This document shows, piece by piece, positions 57,228 through 64,000 of a stretch of DNA of 64,000 nt. The notes under the pieces were generated by a model. That model had not been told where the DNA came from. It was given only the letters and a program-made list of their open reading frames with translations, and ran no database searches. Origin of the DNA: Agaribacillus aureus. Its GTDB lineage: Bacteria; Bacteroidota; Bacteroidia; Cytophagales; Cyclobacteriaceae. The position numbers and the translations under genes were made by a program. Numbering within the stretch: position 1 is the stretch's first letter; each line of letters opens with the position of its first letter. The stretch lies in contig JAUJEB010000006.1 of NCBI GenBank assembly GCA_030442055.1, positions 1 to 64,000 of the forward strand, given 5' to 3'.

Positions 57228-58877
57228 CGGGATGTAGCGCAGCCCGGTAGCGCGCTTCGTTCGGGACGAAGAGGCCGCTGGTTCGAATCCAGTCATCCCG
57301 ACATAAAGGGACGTTTCATCAAAATTTTCGAAATGTCCCTTTTTCATTGCCTCGTAAATGTCTGAAATTCTTTTGGTTAGTACAAATAGTGTATTAATTC
57401 TTGAGGTTCGAACTTCATCAGATTTACGATCATAGAAAATGCCCTCCGGAAACACCAAATGTTGCAGGTGTTCCCTAGCTTTCAAAGTGCCGGAATCCCA
57501 CAAATTTGTTAAATTAGGCAACATTTCAAGGAATTTGTCAATAAATTTATCAAGGTTCGAACTTTTTTCCCCAAGCTTTTGAATTTCCATTACAACCTGA
57601 GTCTTTTCTTGCTTATACTTAGGCATAAATTTTTCGTAAACCTCGGAGTCTATTTCACCTAAAAAATGTTTTTCCTGGGCTTTCGCTATTTTCGTTTCAA
57701 TTTCTTTCAATCGCTCTTTTAACAACTTCTCCTGGTTCTTGTTGTCTTGAGTTAACTGGTTGATCCTGAAGTAAAGCTGTTCCCGGATAGGTTTGATGAG
57801 GTTGCCATTTATGGTAAACTGATCTAGCAACTCCTTAAATTTTTCATGAAAGACTTTGGCGCTACGGTTGGATCCGCATCCCTTTACACCACACTTGTAG
57901 TAGTACAATCCCTTTTTCTTAACAAGATAACCAGTTAAAACCCTATTGGTATGTGTTGCGCATTTGACAAAATGTTTTAATGGCACTTCAGGCATTTCTT
58001 TTGTGTGTTTTCCCTTAAACCTTTCGCCGCGAAGTATGTCATTTACTTTAAGAAAAATATCTTTAGAGACTAGTGCCGGATGTTTCCCTTCAATTACCTG
58101 TCCGTTTAACGCCTTGTGTGCTATTAATCCACAATAAAAAGGATTATGGAATATGTTGGATAATTTTTGATGATACATATTCATTCCGAGCTTTCGCAGT
58201 TTGGCTGCAATATCATTACTTGACATTCTGTGATATGCCCTCCAATAAAAAGCTTTCTTAATCAACTTTCCTGTTTCGTTGATTACTATCTTTTCTTCTT
58301 TATTAATTTTGATCTTATCGTAGCCAACGGGGGGAGCTCCAATCCAGTGACCTCTCAAAAGCTTTTCTCGGGTACCTGCCATTGTGCGTTCTCTTCTTAC
58401 CTCGTTGTCGTATTGACTAAAGATAAAATGGATGTTTTGTTGTAGCCGGCCGCTTGGGGTATCTGTATCTGCTGGCTGAGTAACAGATAATATTGAAATG
58501 CCTTGCTTTTTTAGCTCATTGGCAATGTATATACCATTGGCCCCTGTTCGGGAAAACCGGTCAACATTGTACACAACAATCCACCTGATTTTTTCTTTGC
58601 TTCTTTTGACAAAGGATAACATACGAACAAACTCTTTTCTTTCGTCTGTTTTTGCGCTTTCATAAGTACCCCCGAAGTAATTGACAATATTTATACCGTA
58701 TTTTTGTGCATATTCTTCACAAGCCTTCATTTGGGTACCAAGACTAAGATTATTTTCAGCCTGCTCTTTGGTAGAAACCCTTGTATAAATCACACAGTTG
58801 TTTTCTGTGATCCTGGTACGTTTTTTATTAGAAGTTACTCCAAACTGTTGAAAAATAGCTAAAGATGTGTTATCCAT
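57177..58877 (-). CDS. large serine recombinase (integrase) overlapping the tRNA
   Basis: 566 residues from ATG 58877, 1 bp after the stop of the upstream small gene. Resolvase domain about 27-180 with catalytic S35 in CVIYTRVSTKEQ, then VVYNVDRFSRTGANG and FSQYDNEVRRERTMAGTREKLLRGHWIGAPPVGY. The recombinase domain follows (about 200-300; NIFHNPFYCGLIAHKALNGQVIEGKHPALVS), then a zinc-ribbon region (YYKCGVKGCGSNRS) and a coiled coil (about 385-440). The last roughly 40 residues (from about MTGFEPAASSSRTKRATGL) are the antisense translation of tRNA-Pro, so the natural C-terminus is set by the integration site. It catalyses integration and excision of the island. Confidence 0.92.
   Translation of the reverse strand: MDNTSLAIFQQFGVTSNKKRTRITENNCVIYTRVSTKEQAENNLSLGTQMKACEEYAQKYGINIVNYFGGTYESAKTDERKEFVRMLSFVKRSKEKIRWIVVYNVDRFSRTGANGIYIANELKKQGISILSVTQPADTDTPSGRLQQNIHFIFSQYDNEVRRERTMAGTREKLLRGHWIGAPPVGYDKIKINKEEKIVINETGKLIKKAFYWRAYHRMSSNDIAAKLRKLGMNMYHQKLSNIFHNPFYCGLIAHKALNGQVIEGKHPALVSKDIFLKVNDILRGERFKGKHTKEMPEVPLKHFVKCATHTNRVLTGYLVKKKGLYYYKCGVKGCGSNRSAKVFHEKFKELLDQFTINGNLIKPIREQLYFRINQLTQDNKNQEKLLKERLKEIETKIAKAQEKHFLGEIDSEVYEKFMPKYKQEKTQVVMEIQKLGEKSSNLDKFIDKFLEMLPNLTNLWDSGTLKAREHLQHLVFPEGIFYDRKSDEVRTSRINTLFVLTKRISDIYEAMKKGHFENFDETSLYVGMTGFEPAASSSRTKRATGLRYIPKIISKIKSSDFQSKLF
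57228..57301 (+). tRNA. tRNA-Pro(CGG)
   Basis: 74 nt cloverleaf: acceptor CGGGATG (57228-57234)/CATCCCG (57294-57300) with discriminator A57301; D arm GCGC-AGCCCGGTA-GCGC; anticodon stem CTTCG/CGAAG with loop TTCGGGA, so the anticodon is CGG; variable loop AGGCC; T arm GCTGG-TTCGAAT-CCAGT. CCA is not encoded. The 3' half is the likely attachment site of the adjacent serine-recombinase island. Confidence 0.95.
57305..57344 (+). terminator. terminator after tRNA-Pro
   Basis: AAAGGGACGTTTC (57305-57317) pairs with GAAATGTCCCTTT (57330-57342), 13 bp with one G-U and a 12-nt loop, followed by two more T. It lies 3 bp after the tRNA and inside the antisense recombinase frame, on the island side of the junction. 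Confidence 0.8.
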
Positions 58878-58878
58878 A

Positions 58879-59205
58879 TCATTTATCCTTTTTATCAAAA
58901 ACCTCTTTAAAATATTCGTAAAATACCAGGGCCAGTTGATCAATATTTTTGATCAACGCTTTTGCCTCATCATCATTAATATATTCAAATCCCCGGTACG
59001 TTTTTAATTTTTCAGTAGTGAGTCCTTTGCTTTCATCTGTTCTCCCGGAAACCAGAAGATCCTGGCTGCCACGGTGGTTAACGGTTTTGTAAGTAACACT
59101 GGTATTTTTTACATTAAAGACAACTTCTTGCGTTATGTATTGAGATAATTCTACAGCTTTTAGTGGGTTGGCTGCACCAAAAAATTTGTCAAGTGAAATA
59201 GACAT
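58879..59205 (-). CDS. small unknown protein preceding the recombinase
   Basis: 108 residues of no family I recognise: SLDKFFGAANPLKAVELSQYITQEVVFNVKNTSVTYKTVNHRGSQDLLVSGRTDESKGLTTEKLKTYRGFEYINDDEAKALIKNIDQLALVFYEYFKEVFDKKDK. It is soluble, with a helical C-terminus. Its stop codon is 1 bp from the recombinase start, so the two are translationally coupled; an accessory role in recombination or its control is plausible. Confidence 0.6.
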   Translation of the reverse strand: MSISLDKFFGAANPLKAVELSQYITQEVVFNVKNTSVTYKTVNHRGSQDLLVSGRTDESKGLTTEKLKTYRGFEYINDDEAKALIKNIDQLALVFYEYFKEVFDKKDK

Positions 59206-59357
59206 AAGTGCTTATTTTATACTTAAAGATAAATTATTTATCAGAAAATTTATAAATTATGTTAAATAGCCATTCAAACACGTTAGTTTTCAATCAATAC
59301 ACATTGTTATTCAAATAATACACAACTTCATTTAATTGATACTTAACGCTATGGCAA

Positions 59358-59552
59358 TTAATTACCCCTTAGAAACTCCCATATTTCCTCAAAAGGTACC
59401 TTCTCAAATTCACAATATTCCTTTATAGTGAGCTTCCTTTTATCTGCTGCAATGGCATCCCGGATACCTTTGTGAGCCCGCTGGGCCGAATCATAATGGT
59501 GTGTATCCATCAGACGCATAAGGTCTTTAACAGAGAGAAAAATACTGTTCAT
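59358..59552 (-). CDS. small unknown protein, possible DNA-binding helical protein
   Basis: 64 residues: MNSIFLSVKDLMRLMDTHHYDSAQRAHKGIRDAI followed by KRKLTIKEYCEFEKVPFEEIWEFLRGN. The start resembles an excisionase/HTH_17-type helix pair (SVKDLMRLMD...A.R..K.IRDAI), and KEYCEFEKVPFEEI could be a second HTH-like unit. Proteins of this look are found beside integrases in Bacteroidota elements; I know no function. Its start is 4 bp after the stop of the 47-residue frame at 59557. Confidence 0.6.
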   Translation of the reverse strand: MNSIFLSVKDLMRLMDTHHYDSAQRAHKGIRDAIAADKRKLTIKEYCEFEKVPFEEIWEFLRGN

Positions 59553-59556
59553 AACT

Positions 59557-59700
59557 TTAATCTTTTGTCGGTTTTGGAATTATTTTTAATAGACGATAAC
59601 CATATCTGGTTTTGAGCGCTGCCCCAAATAGGAGGGCTTCATAATCCTGGCTCCCAATATTCGGTTCTTGTTGGTTTGTCTTAGTTATTTCAGGTTCCAT
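59557..59700 (-). CDS. very small unknown protein (47 aa)
   Basis: The reverse strand from ATG 59700 to TAA 59557 encodes 47 residues beginning MEPEITKTNQQEPNIGSQDY and continuing EALLFGAALKTRYGYRLLKI. The composition is protein-like, with a polar N-terminus, an amphipathic middle and a basic end, and its stop is 4 bp before the next start in the same orientation, as in a tight operon. No ribosome-binding site is obvious. It would be missed by a 60-codon cut-off. Confidence 0.5.
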   Translation of the reverse strand: MEPEITKTNQQEPNIGSQDYEALLFGAALKTRYGYRLLKIIPKPTKD

Positions 59701-59937
59701 GCCCTGAAAATAGGGAATGGTACGGTTGCACTTTCCAGTTAGAGTATGGCGGGGAGAGAAATTAAATGTTATTTCCAGATAAGTAGGTTATTGCCGATCT
59801 AGCTGGAATCCATCAAAAAATCGATGTTTTCTGCCGGTTTTTGTGATATCTTGTTAATGTTGAAAAAGAATGGCTGATTTGATTGGGTTTTAAGGGATCA
59901 TTTTTTGCAAACTGGCTGAAAGTAGGACTAGACACCG

Positions 59938-60051
59938 AACGACTACGGCTACACGACTACAGCAACTACAATGACTACATCTAACTATATTATTAATTAA
60001 TATAATATATTGAATATCAATTATTTATAATAGTGTAGTTGTTGTAGTTGC
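59938..60051. repeat. ACTAC short repeats flanking an AT-rich core (origin-like)
   Basis: The left block (59938-59980) repeats ACTAC five times (CGACTACGG, ACGACTACAGC, AACTACAA, GACTACAT). The AT-rich core (59981-60032) is almost only A/T. The right block GTGTAGTTGTTGTAGTTGCT (60033-60052) is an inverted version of AGCAACTACAATGACTACA. The rest of 59701-60268 shows no gene. The structure recalls iterons around a melting region. Confidence 0.5.
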
Positions 60052-60268
60052 TAAAAATGTAAAATTTTATGGATTTTGGAATTCTATCACAAGAGTTTGG
60101 TTATCAATTACTTAGTGTGAATTGGCGCTTACAGGATTGTAAATTGTTACCACCAAATTTGTATTCGCTACAGTAAATGCTTTATCCGGGTTCCAGAAAA
60201 TATAAAGATGTAGAAAAGTATACGCATTTTCTTGTTTGAATGATAAGAGTAGCCCGGATTACTCATTT

Positions 60269-61375
60269 CTACTTCCTCAAACTTCTATTTACTTCTGGAA
60301 TTGCGTTTTTAAAGGCATTTTCAAATCGCGGAAGATATTCCACAAAGAATGCTATCATTGTATCCCAATCCTCTTTGTTGAATAGATTAACATCCCCCTC
60401 TTCATATTTGACTCGGCTCATGCGTTTGTTATCTAATCGTTCCCAACCCAGAGGTTTGCCAAAATGCTCTTCAATTTGATTTTTTTTAGCTAAAAGCAAA
60501 TCAAAGATTTCCTTATTTTCTTCTTGCGACCTACCCGAAATGGTTAACTCTATTCTTACATAACTTTTGGTGATTAAGGTATTATAAACAACTCCGCTCA
60601 TTCCCGCACCTGCTGAGAGCCAATGATCTTTAGAAGCATTTACATTTTGATAGAGTTGGCTAACTGGACTAATCGCCGCTAACATCTTCTCCCAAAATTC
60701 TCTTCGGATATGGTGTCTGCTTTTTAGTTCTTCTTGTTTTTCAATATTATCCCTGTTTTTTTGGGCCATGGAAATGATAAATTCCTCTGCCTCACGCATT
60801 GGGATTACTTGCTCGAAATTAATAAATAACTGCTCACCCATTTTAAAAGGAGTGGCTTTAAAGCATTGAATGCGTAAACCGTAGTTCATCAACCATAAAA
60901 CGGTAGAGGTAACTTCTTTCCGAAAAGAGCCTGATACCATCATAATTCGCTGAGAGTTACCTGTATTCAGACGTTCTTCATAATCTTCACTTTCGAAGAA
61001 TTCTTCCAGTTTTTCCTGAGCGGTACCATCTCCAAGATATGCATTGAAAATGTTGATGATTTCGTCTGTATTAAGGCTGGAGCAGTACGAAGCATATCTT
61101 AATACTTGCCATGTTACATCTCGACCGCTGTCATCTAGCTTATTCTCTACAACAATCAGATTTCCTTGTTTATCCAACGCTAAAAGATCTAAACGTTCAT
61201 TGGTGTCACTGAAACCGGAGAATTCTTTCTGTATTATAAGCAGTTCTTCATTCAAGCATGACGGATTCTTGGCGATCCACTCTTGTAGATGATCTCTTTC
61301 CCGAAACCCCAACTCCCTAAAGGTGGTTTCCCCAACTTTTTGAATACTATTATTGTCTTGGTTTATTAAGTACAT
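60269..61375 (-). CDS. DUF4268 PD-(D/E)XK-nuclease-like protein
   Basis: 368 residues. The N-terminal half has a restriction-like core: RLDLLALDKQGNLIVVENKLDDSGRDVTWQVLRYASYC, with D63, E77 and K79 as a D...ExK site. The C-terminal domain is DUF4268 (REFWEKMLAAISPVSQLYQNVNASKDHWLSAGAGMSGVVYNTLITKSYVRIELTI ... EENKEIFDLLLAKKNQIEEHFGKPLGWERL). Such proteins often accompany restriction-modification genes. The gene starts 12 bp after the methylase stop, so the two form an operon and this may be the nuclease or an accessory subunit. Confidence 0.8.
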   Translation of the reverse strand: MYLINQDNNSIQKVGETTFRELGFRERDHLQEWIAKNPSCLNEELLIIQKEFSGFSDTNERLDLLALDKQGNLIVVENKLDDSGRDVTWQVLRYASYCSSLNTDEIINIFNAYLGDGTAQEKLEEFFESEDYEERLNTGNSQRIMMVSGSFRKEVTSTVLWLMNYGLRIQCFKATPFKMGEQLFINFEQVIPMREAEEFIISMAQKNRDNIEKQEELKSRHHIRREFWEKMLAAISPVSQLYQNVNASKDHWLSAGAGMSGVVYNTLITKSYVRIELTISGRSQEENKEIFDLLLAKKNQIEEHFGKPLGWERLDNKRMSRVKYEEGDVNLFNKEDWDTMIAFFVEYLPRFENAFKNAIPEVNRSLRK

Positions 61376-61387
61376 AGTTGCTTTTTC

Positions 61388-64000
61388 CTATATTATACTT
61401 CTCTCTACAATTTCAATTTGTTCATCCGTTAAGCTATACAGGTCATAAACCAAAAGATCAATCTCTGTCTCCAAAGTCAAAGTATCTGCCTCGGGGTTTG
61501 CTTTTTTGATGTCGAGGATTTGGATAACTTTGTTCGAGATTATTGTATTTAAGTCTTTTGAAGGATTCATGATAGGTATTTTAGCAATGCTTTTGGCATT
61601 ATATCTAAAATAACCACCAAGCTTTTTTGGGCATATGCTGTTCATAAAAAAACTAATTAGTCTTGAATTTAAAAGGCCTAGAAAGTACATCTCGTTATAA
61701 TAGGTGTCTTGCAGGATAATTGCTGGACAATTTGCTCCATTAAAAGAAGATTTTTCATCTAATAATCCCACTGCCATTCGAGTGGTAACCCCCTTTACAA
61801 TTAATTTTTTTGGAGTTATCAAATTATATCCTCCACGCCTTAAATGCCTGAACCAATTTGGACCCGTAGCGTAAAATTTTCGACTATCCTTTCGTTTAGT
61901 TAATTTCTGTTTGTGAGAAAATAAATGATTATAGATGTTCGGAAAATTATTTTTTAAATCTTTTTCATTGATTAAAGTTTCATTGCCTTGGTTGTCAATT
62001 TGATATGGATATATTACTTTACTCTTTGGATAAACCTTACTGAAAGGACTTATTTCATCACCTCTGTATGCGTATGGCACCAATAATTCCATTTCAAGAT
62101 TAAGAGATTCAGCTTCCTCATTTTTGATAACAAATGCTTTATCCATTCCTGTCAAAAGTCCAATGTATGAGGACCCGATTTGGTCTAATCTTTTGTACGG
62201 GATATTTAATGAGTTCAAATGGCTTAATAAATCAAAAGGACTGAAATTCCAACTTTCACTATTCAGCTGATCATACTCTTTTGTGTTAAAAGTCATTGAA
62301 CTAAGAAATTCATAAGTCAATTCATCTTTCTGATTTATATTGGCAAACTCTAGCTTGGTTTTATTGGAATTTCCAAAAATAAATATTGCAGGGTAGGTGT
62401 CAGCTTCCTCAAAAACTGGGAGAGAGCCGAAATCAATTAGTTTATGCAATTTCTTTTGAGAAAGAAGGTTTCGAATTTCTTTACCGTAGTCTGTTTGTGT
62501 CCATTGAGAAGAAGAAATGTAGGAACACAAACCATTATGGGATTGGATATTAAGAGCTTTTTCAAAAAACAGGATTGAGATGTCCAACTTACCAGAAGGA
62601 GTCTTGAAATTTTTGAAGTAAAAATCGACTTCCTTGGAATCCAAATTCTGCACTCTAATATAAGGCGGATTCCCAATCACCGTATCAAAGCCAACAAAGT
62701 CTCCTTCATTGTTCAACACCTCTGGAAACTCAAAACGCCACTCAAAAGCATTTTCATAAATCTTATTGTTTTTGATTTCTTCAATCTCAGTTTCGAGCTT
62801 TTTTGCGCCTTTGGTTAGTTTTTCCATCTTTTTATTCCAATCCTTCTTTTCTTTGGCACTCATCTCAAAAATGCTGGTTTGCGTAGTGAGGTTGGCAAGT
62901 TCACCATTGAGTTTGTAGAGCCTTTTGAGTTTAGGATCATTCCTGGAGATTTCAGAACGAAAGTCACTTTTAATATCGTTGATCAAGCGTTCCATTTCGT
63001 GTTTTTCCTCCTTACTTTGGGCATTGCGATATGAGTCCACCGCCAAACGGTAACTGTCAATCGTCCATTTACTTTTCTTTAAAGCTTCTTTGATATCCGA
63101 ATTGAGATCAAACCGACTTATCAGTGAGTTACCACATTTAATATTGATATCGATGTTGGGGAGGGTTTCAAGCTCAGTTTCGTTTTTGTAGTAAGCGTTT
63201 TTTAGTAGCTCAATCCAAAGACGTAACCGACATATTTTAACCGAATTTGGGTTGATGTCCACACCAAACAAGCAATTTTCGATAATCGCTTGCTTTTCAT
63301 AAAATAGCGTTTCTTGCAGGCGCTGGCTTTCTTTATTATTTACGCGATATTCAAATAACTCGCCGTCATCGTCAGTAACTACCAACTCGTCGTTTACCAC
63401 TTCAAAATGATATTCTTTGAGGCGCCTGCCATCTCTGTCTTGTAGTATTTTGAGATCGTTCTTAATGGCAATGATCTCGTTTAAGGCCGAAACCAAAAAG
63501 TGACCTGATCCCACAGCAGGGTCACATATTTTTAAACTGTTGACAATGTCATTGGCTTCTTGCCGGTCTTCTATTTTATCATAGAGATCATCTAAATCTT
63601 TACAGTTCCATCCCTTGGTATCATTGAATTTCTGTGCCACCGACCTGCGAATTATTTCACGGCACATGTACATGGTGATAAAACCAGGTGTGAAGAAGGA
63701 ACCGTCTTTGTAGCCATTGATCTTCTCGAAGATCAAACCTAATACAGAAGCATTAATGAGTGTCTTGTTGTCTTCCTGAATGTCCTCTGCCCCTTCACTG
63801 CTAAAGTCGTACGCTTCTAAGAATTCAAAGAAATACTGCAAAGCATTGAGTTCACCGGTTCTTTTCTTTCCGTTTTTGTCTTTCAGAACGGTACTGGAAA
63901 GAATAGGTAGTTTCTTTTCGTCCTGAAGGTTGCTAATGAAAATGGTGCTATGTTCCATTTCATTGGGCTCAAACAGCGATGAATTGAGGTAAGGGACTTT
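61388..64000 (-). CDS. Eco57I-like restriction-modification methylase (5' end outside window)
   Basis: The frame is open to the right edge: 14 codons upstream of the ATG at 63958 read KVPYLNSSLFEPNE, the VPYLNxGLFE motif conserved inside these enzymes, so that ATG is not the start and the gene is partial (at least 870 residues present). Adenine-methylase motif I is KICDPAVGSGHFLVSALNE and motif IV is IGNPPYIRV. The C-terminal half resembles the TaqI-like specificity domain (FYATGPNWFRHLRRGGYNLITPKKLIVKG). It resembles type IIG or PglX-like proteins. With DUF4268 it forms a defence module of the island. Confidence 0.88.
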   Translation of the reverse strand, partial: KVPYLNSSLFEPNEMEHSTIFISNLQDEKKLPILSSTVLKDKNGKKRTGELNALQYFFEFLEAYDFSSEGAEDIQEDNKTLINASVLGLIFEKINGYKDGSFFTPGFITMYMCREIIRRSVAQKFNDTKGWNCKDLDDLYDKIEDRQEANDIVNSLKICDPAVGSGHFLVSALNEIIAIKNDLKILQDRDGRRLKEYHFEVVNDELVVTDDDGELFEYRVNNKESQRLQETLFYEKQAIIENCLFGVDINPNSVKICRLRLWIELLKNAYYKNETELETLPNIDINIKCGNSLISRFDLNSDIKEALKKSKWTIDSYRLAVDSYRNAQSKEEKHEMERLINDIKSDFRSEISRNDPKLKRLYKLNGELANLTTQTSIFEMSAKEKKDWNKKMEKLTKGAKKLETEIEEIKNNKIYENAFEWRFEFPEVLNNEGDFVGFDTVIGNPPYIRVQNLDSKEVDFYFKNFKTPSGKLDISILFFEKALNIQSHNGLCSYISSSQWTQTDYGKEIRNLLSQKKLHKLIDFGSLPVFEEADTYPAIFIFGNSNKTKLEFANINQKDELTYEFLSSMTFNTKEYDQLNSESWNFSPFDLLSHLNSLNIPYKRLDQIGSSYIGLLTGMDKAFVIKNEEAESLNLEMELLVPYAYRGDEISPFSKVYPKSKVIYPYQIDNQGNETLINEKDLKNNFPNIYNHLFSHKQKLTKRKDSRKFYATGPNWFRHLRRGGYNLITPKKLIVKGVTTRMAVGLLDEKSSFNGANCPAIILQDTYYNEMYFLGLLNSRLISFFMNSICPKKLGGYFRYNAKSIAKIPIMNPSKDLNTIISNKVIQILDIKKANPEADTLTLETEIDLLVYDLYSLTDEQIEIVERSII

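Larger units (their letters stand above)
57280..64000. mobile_element. genomic island inserted at tRNA-Pro (left part)
   Basis: The island starts at the 3' end of the tRNA and runs to the right edge of the window. It contains a large serine recombinase directly against the tRNA, three small unknown genes, an ACTAC-repeat block and a restriction-modification pair, all on the minus strand. The right attachment site, expected as a copy of the tRNA 3' end (GTTCGAATCC and following), is not in the window. The island call is inferred from the recombinase-tRNA pairing. Confidence 0.7.

Noticed and set aside
63958-63960. ATG as start of the methylase
   Set aside because: The upstream codons to the window edge encode VPYLNxxLFE, a conserved internal motif, so the gene continues beyond the window.
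1-64000. CRISPR arrays, rRNA genes, complete insertion sequences
   Set aside because: No regularly spaced repeat-spacer array, no rRNA signature and no transposase gene were seen; the many short repeats are dispersed, not clustered.

Overview
The window looks like chromosomal DNA of a marine or soil member of the Bacteroidota, most likely Cytophagales (Fulvivirga/Reichenbachiella/Cyclobacteriaceae-like). The evidence is a GH16 enzyme with a type IX secretion (T9SS) sorting domain, Bacteroidota-style ABC permeases of about 800 residues, many AraC regulators, promoter elements resembling the Bacteroidota -7 box (TAnnTTTG), AT-rich intergenic DNA and mostly absent Shine-Dalgarno sites. The exact genus is inference.

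Layout. 1-124 is the 3' end (domains V and VI) of a group II intron whose body lies to the left. 125-15736 is a run of small unrelated genes, all on the + strand (VOC protein, serine hydrolase, glycosyltransferase-methyltransferase fusion, GNAT, NmrA-like/AraC pair, DUF1801, AraC, DinB, NTF2-like, Crp/Fnr regulator with two target-like promoters, flavodoxin-fold oxidoreductase), separated by dispersed intergenic repeats. 16047-20031 holds a divergent AraC-HTH/TPR regulator facing an ankyrin lipoprotein and an acyltransferase. 20350-25552 is an MG2/plug-like surface protein followed by an FtsX/MacB-type permease. 25840-29465 has a SUKH protein, an FMN-dependent alpha-hydroxyacid dehydrogenase and an epimerase. 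29742-36393 is a heavy-metal RND efflux operon (His-rich protein, CzcC, His-rich lipoprotein, CzcB, CzcA). 36679-42646 returns to cassette-like single genes (DUF4365 nuclease-like protein, DUF1593 hydrolase, YCII, GNAT, Crp/Fnr, RidA). 42758-46551 is a minus-strand AraC/NAD(P)-protein/metallo-hydrolase operon plus an SDR gene; both transcription units carry the same tandem operator. 46780-55489 has SRPBCC, DNA-alkylation-repair-like, GH16-CBM6-T9SS, HEAT-repeat, an unknown protein, and a serine hydrolase-ECF sigma-membrane protein operon. 55577-56834 is a two-gene minus-strand unit of exported proteins.

From 57228 on, a tRNA-Pro(CGG) gene marks the left edge of a genomic island: a large serine recombinase abuts the tRNA and is translated antisense through it. 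It is followed by small unknown genes (one of 47 aa), an ACTAC-repeat/AT-rich block, and a restriction-modification pair (DUF4268 PD-(D/E)XK-like protein plus an Eco57I-like methylase that runs off the right edge).

The most informative non-coding signals are (i) two promoters with a perfect TTGAT-N4-ATCAA box at identical spacing next to a Crp/Fnr regulator carrying an ExxSR recognition helix; (ii) two promoters with tandem 15-bp repeats of 21-bp period at identical distance from AACTTT, next to an AraC gene; (iii) attC-like hairpins between genes and seven same-orientation copies of another repeat just upstream of + strand genes, suggesting a cassette-like accessory region. All functional statements come from reading the sequence and from family knowledge; no searches were run.
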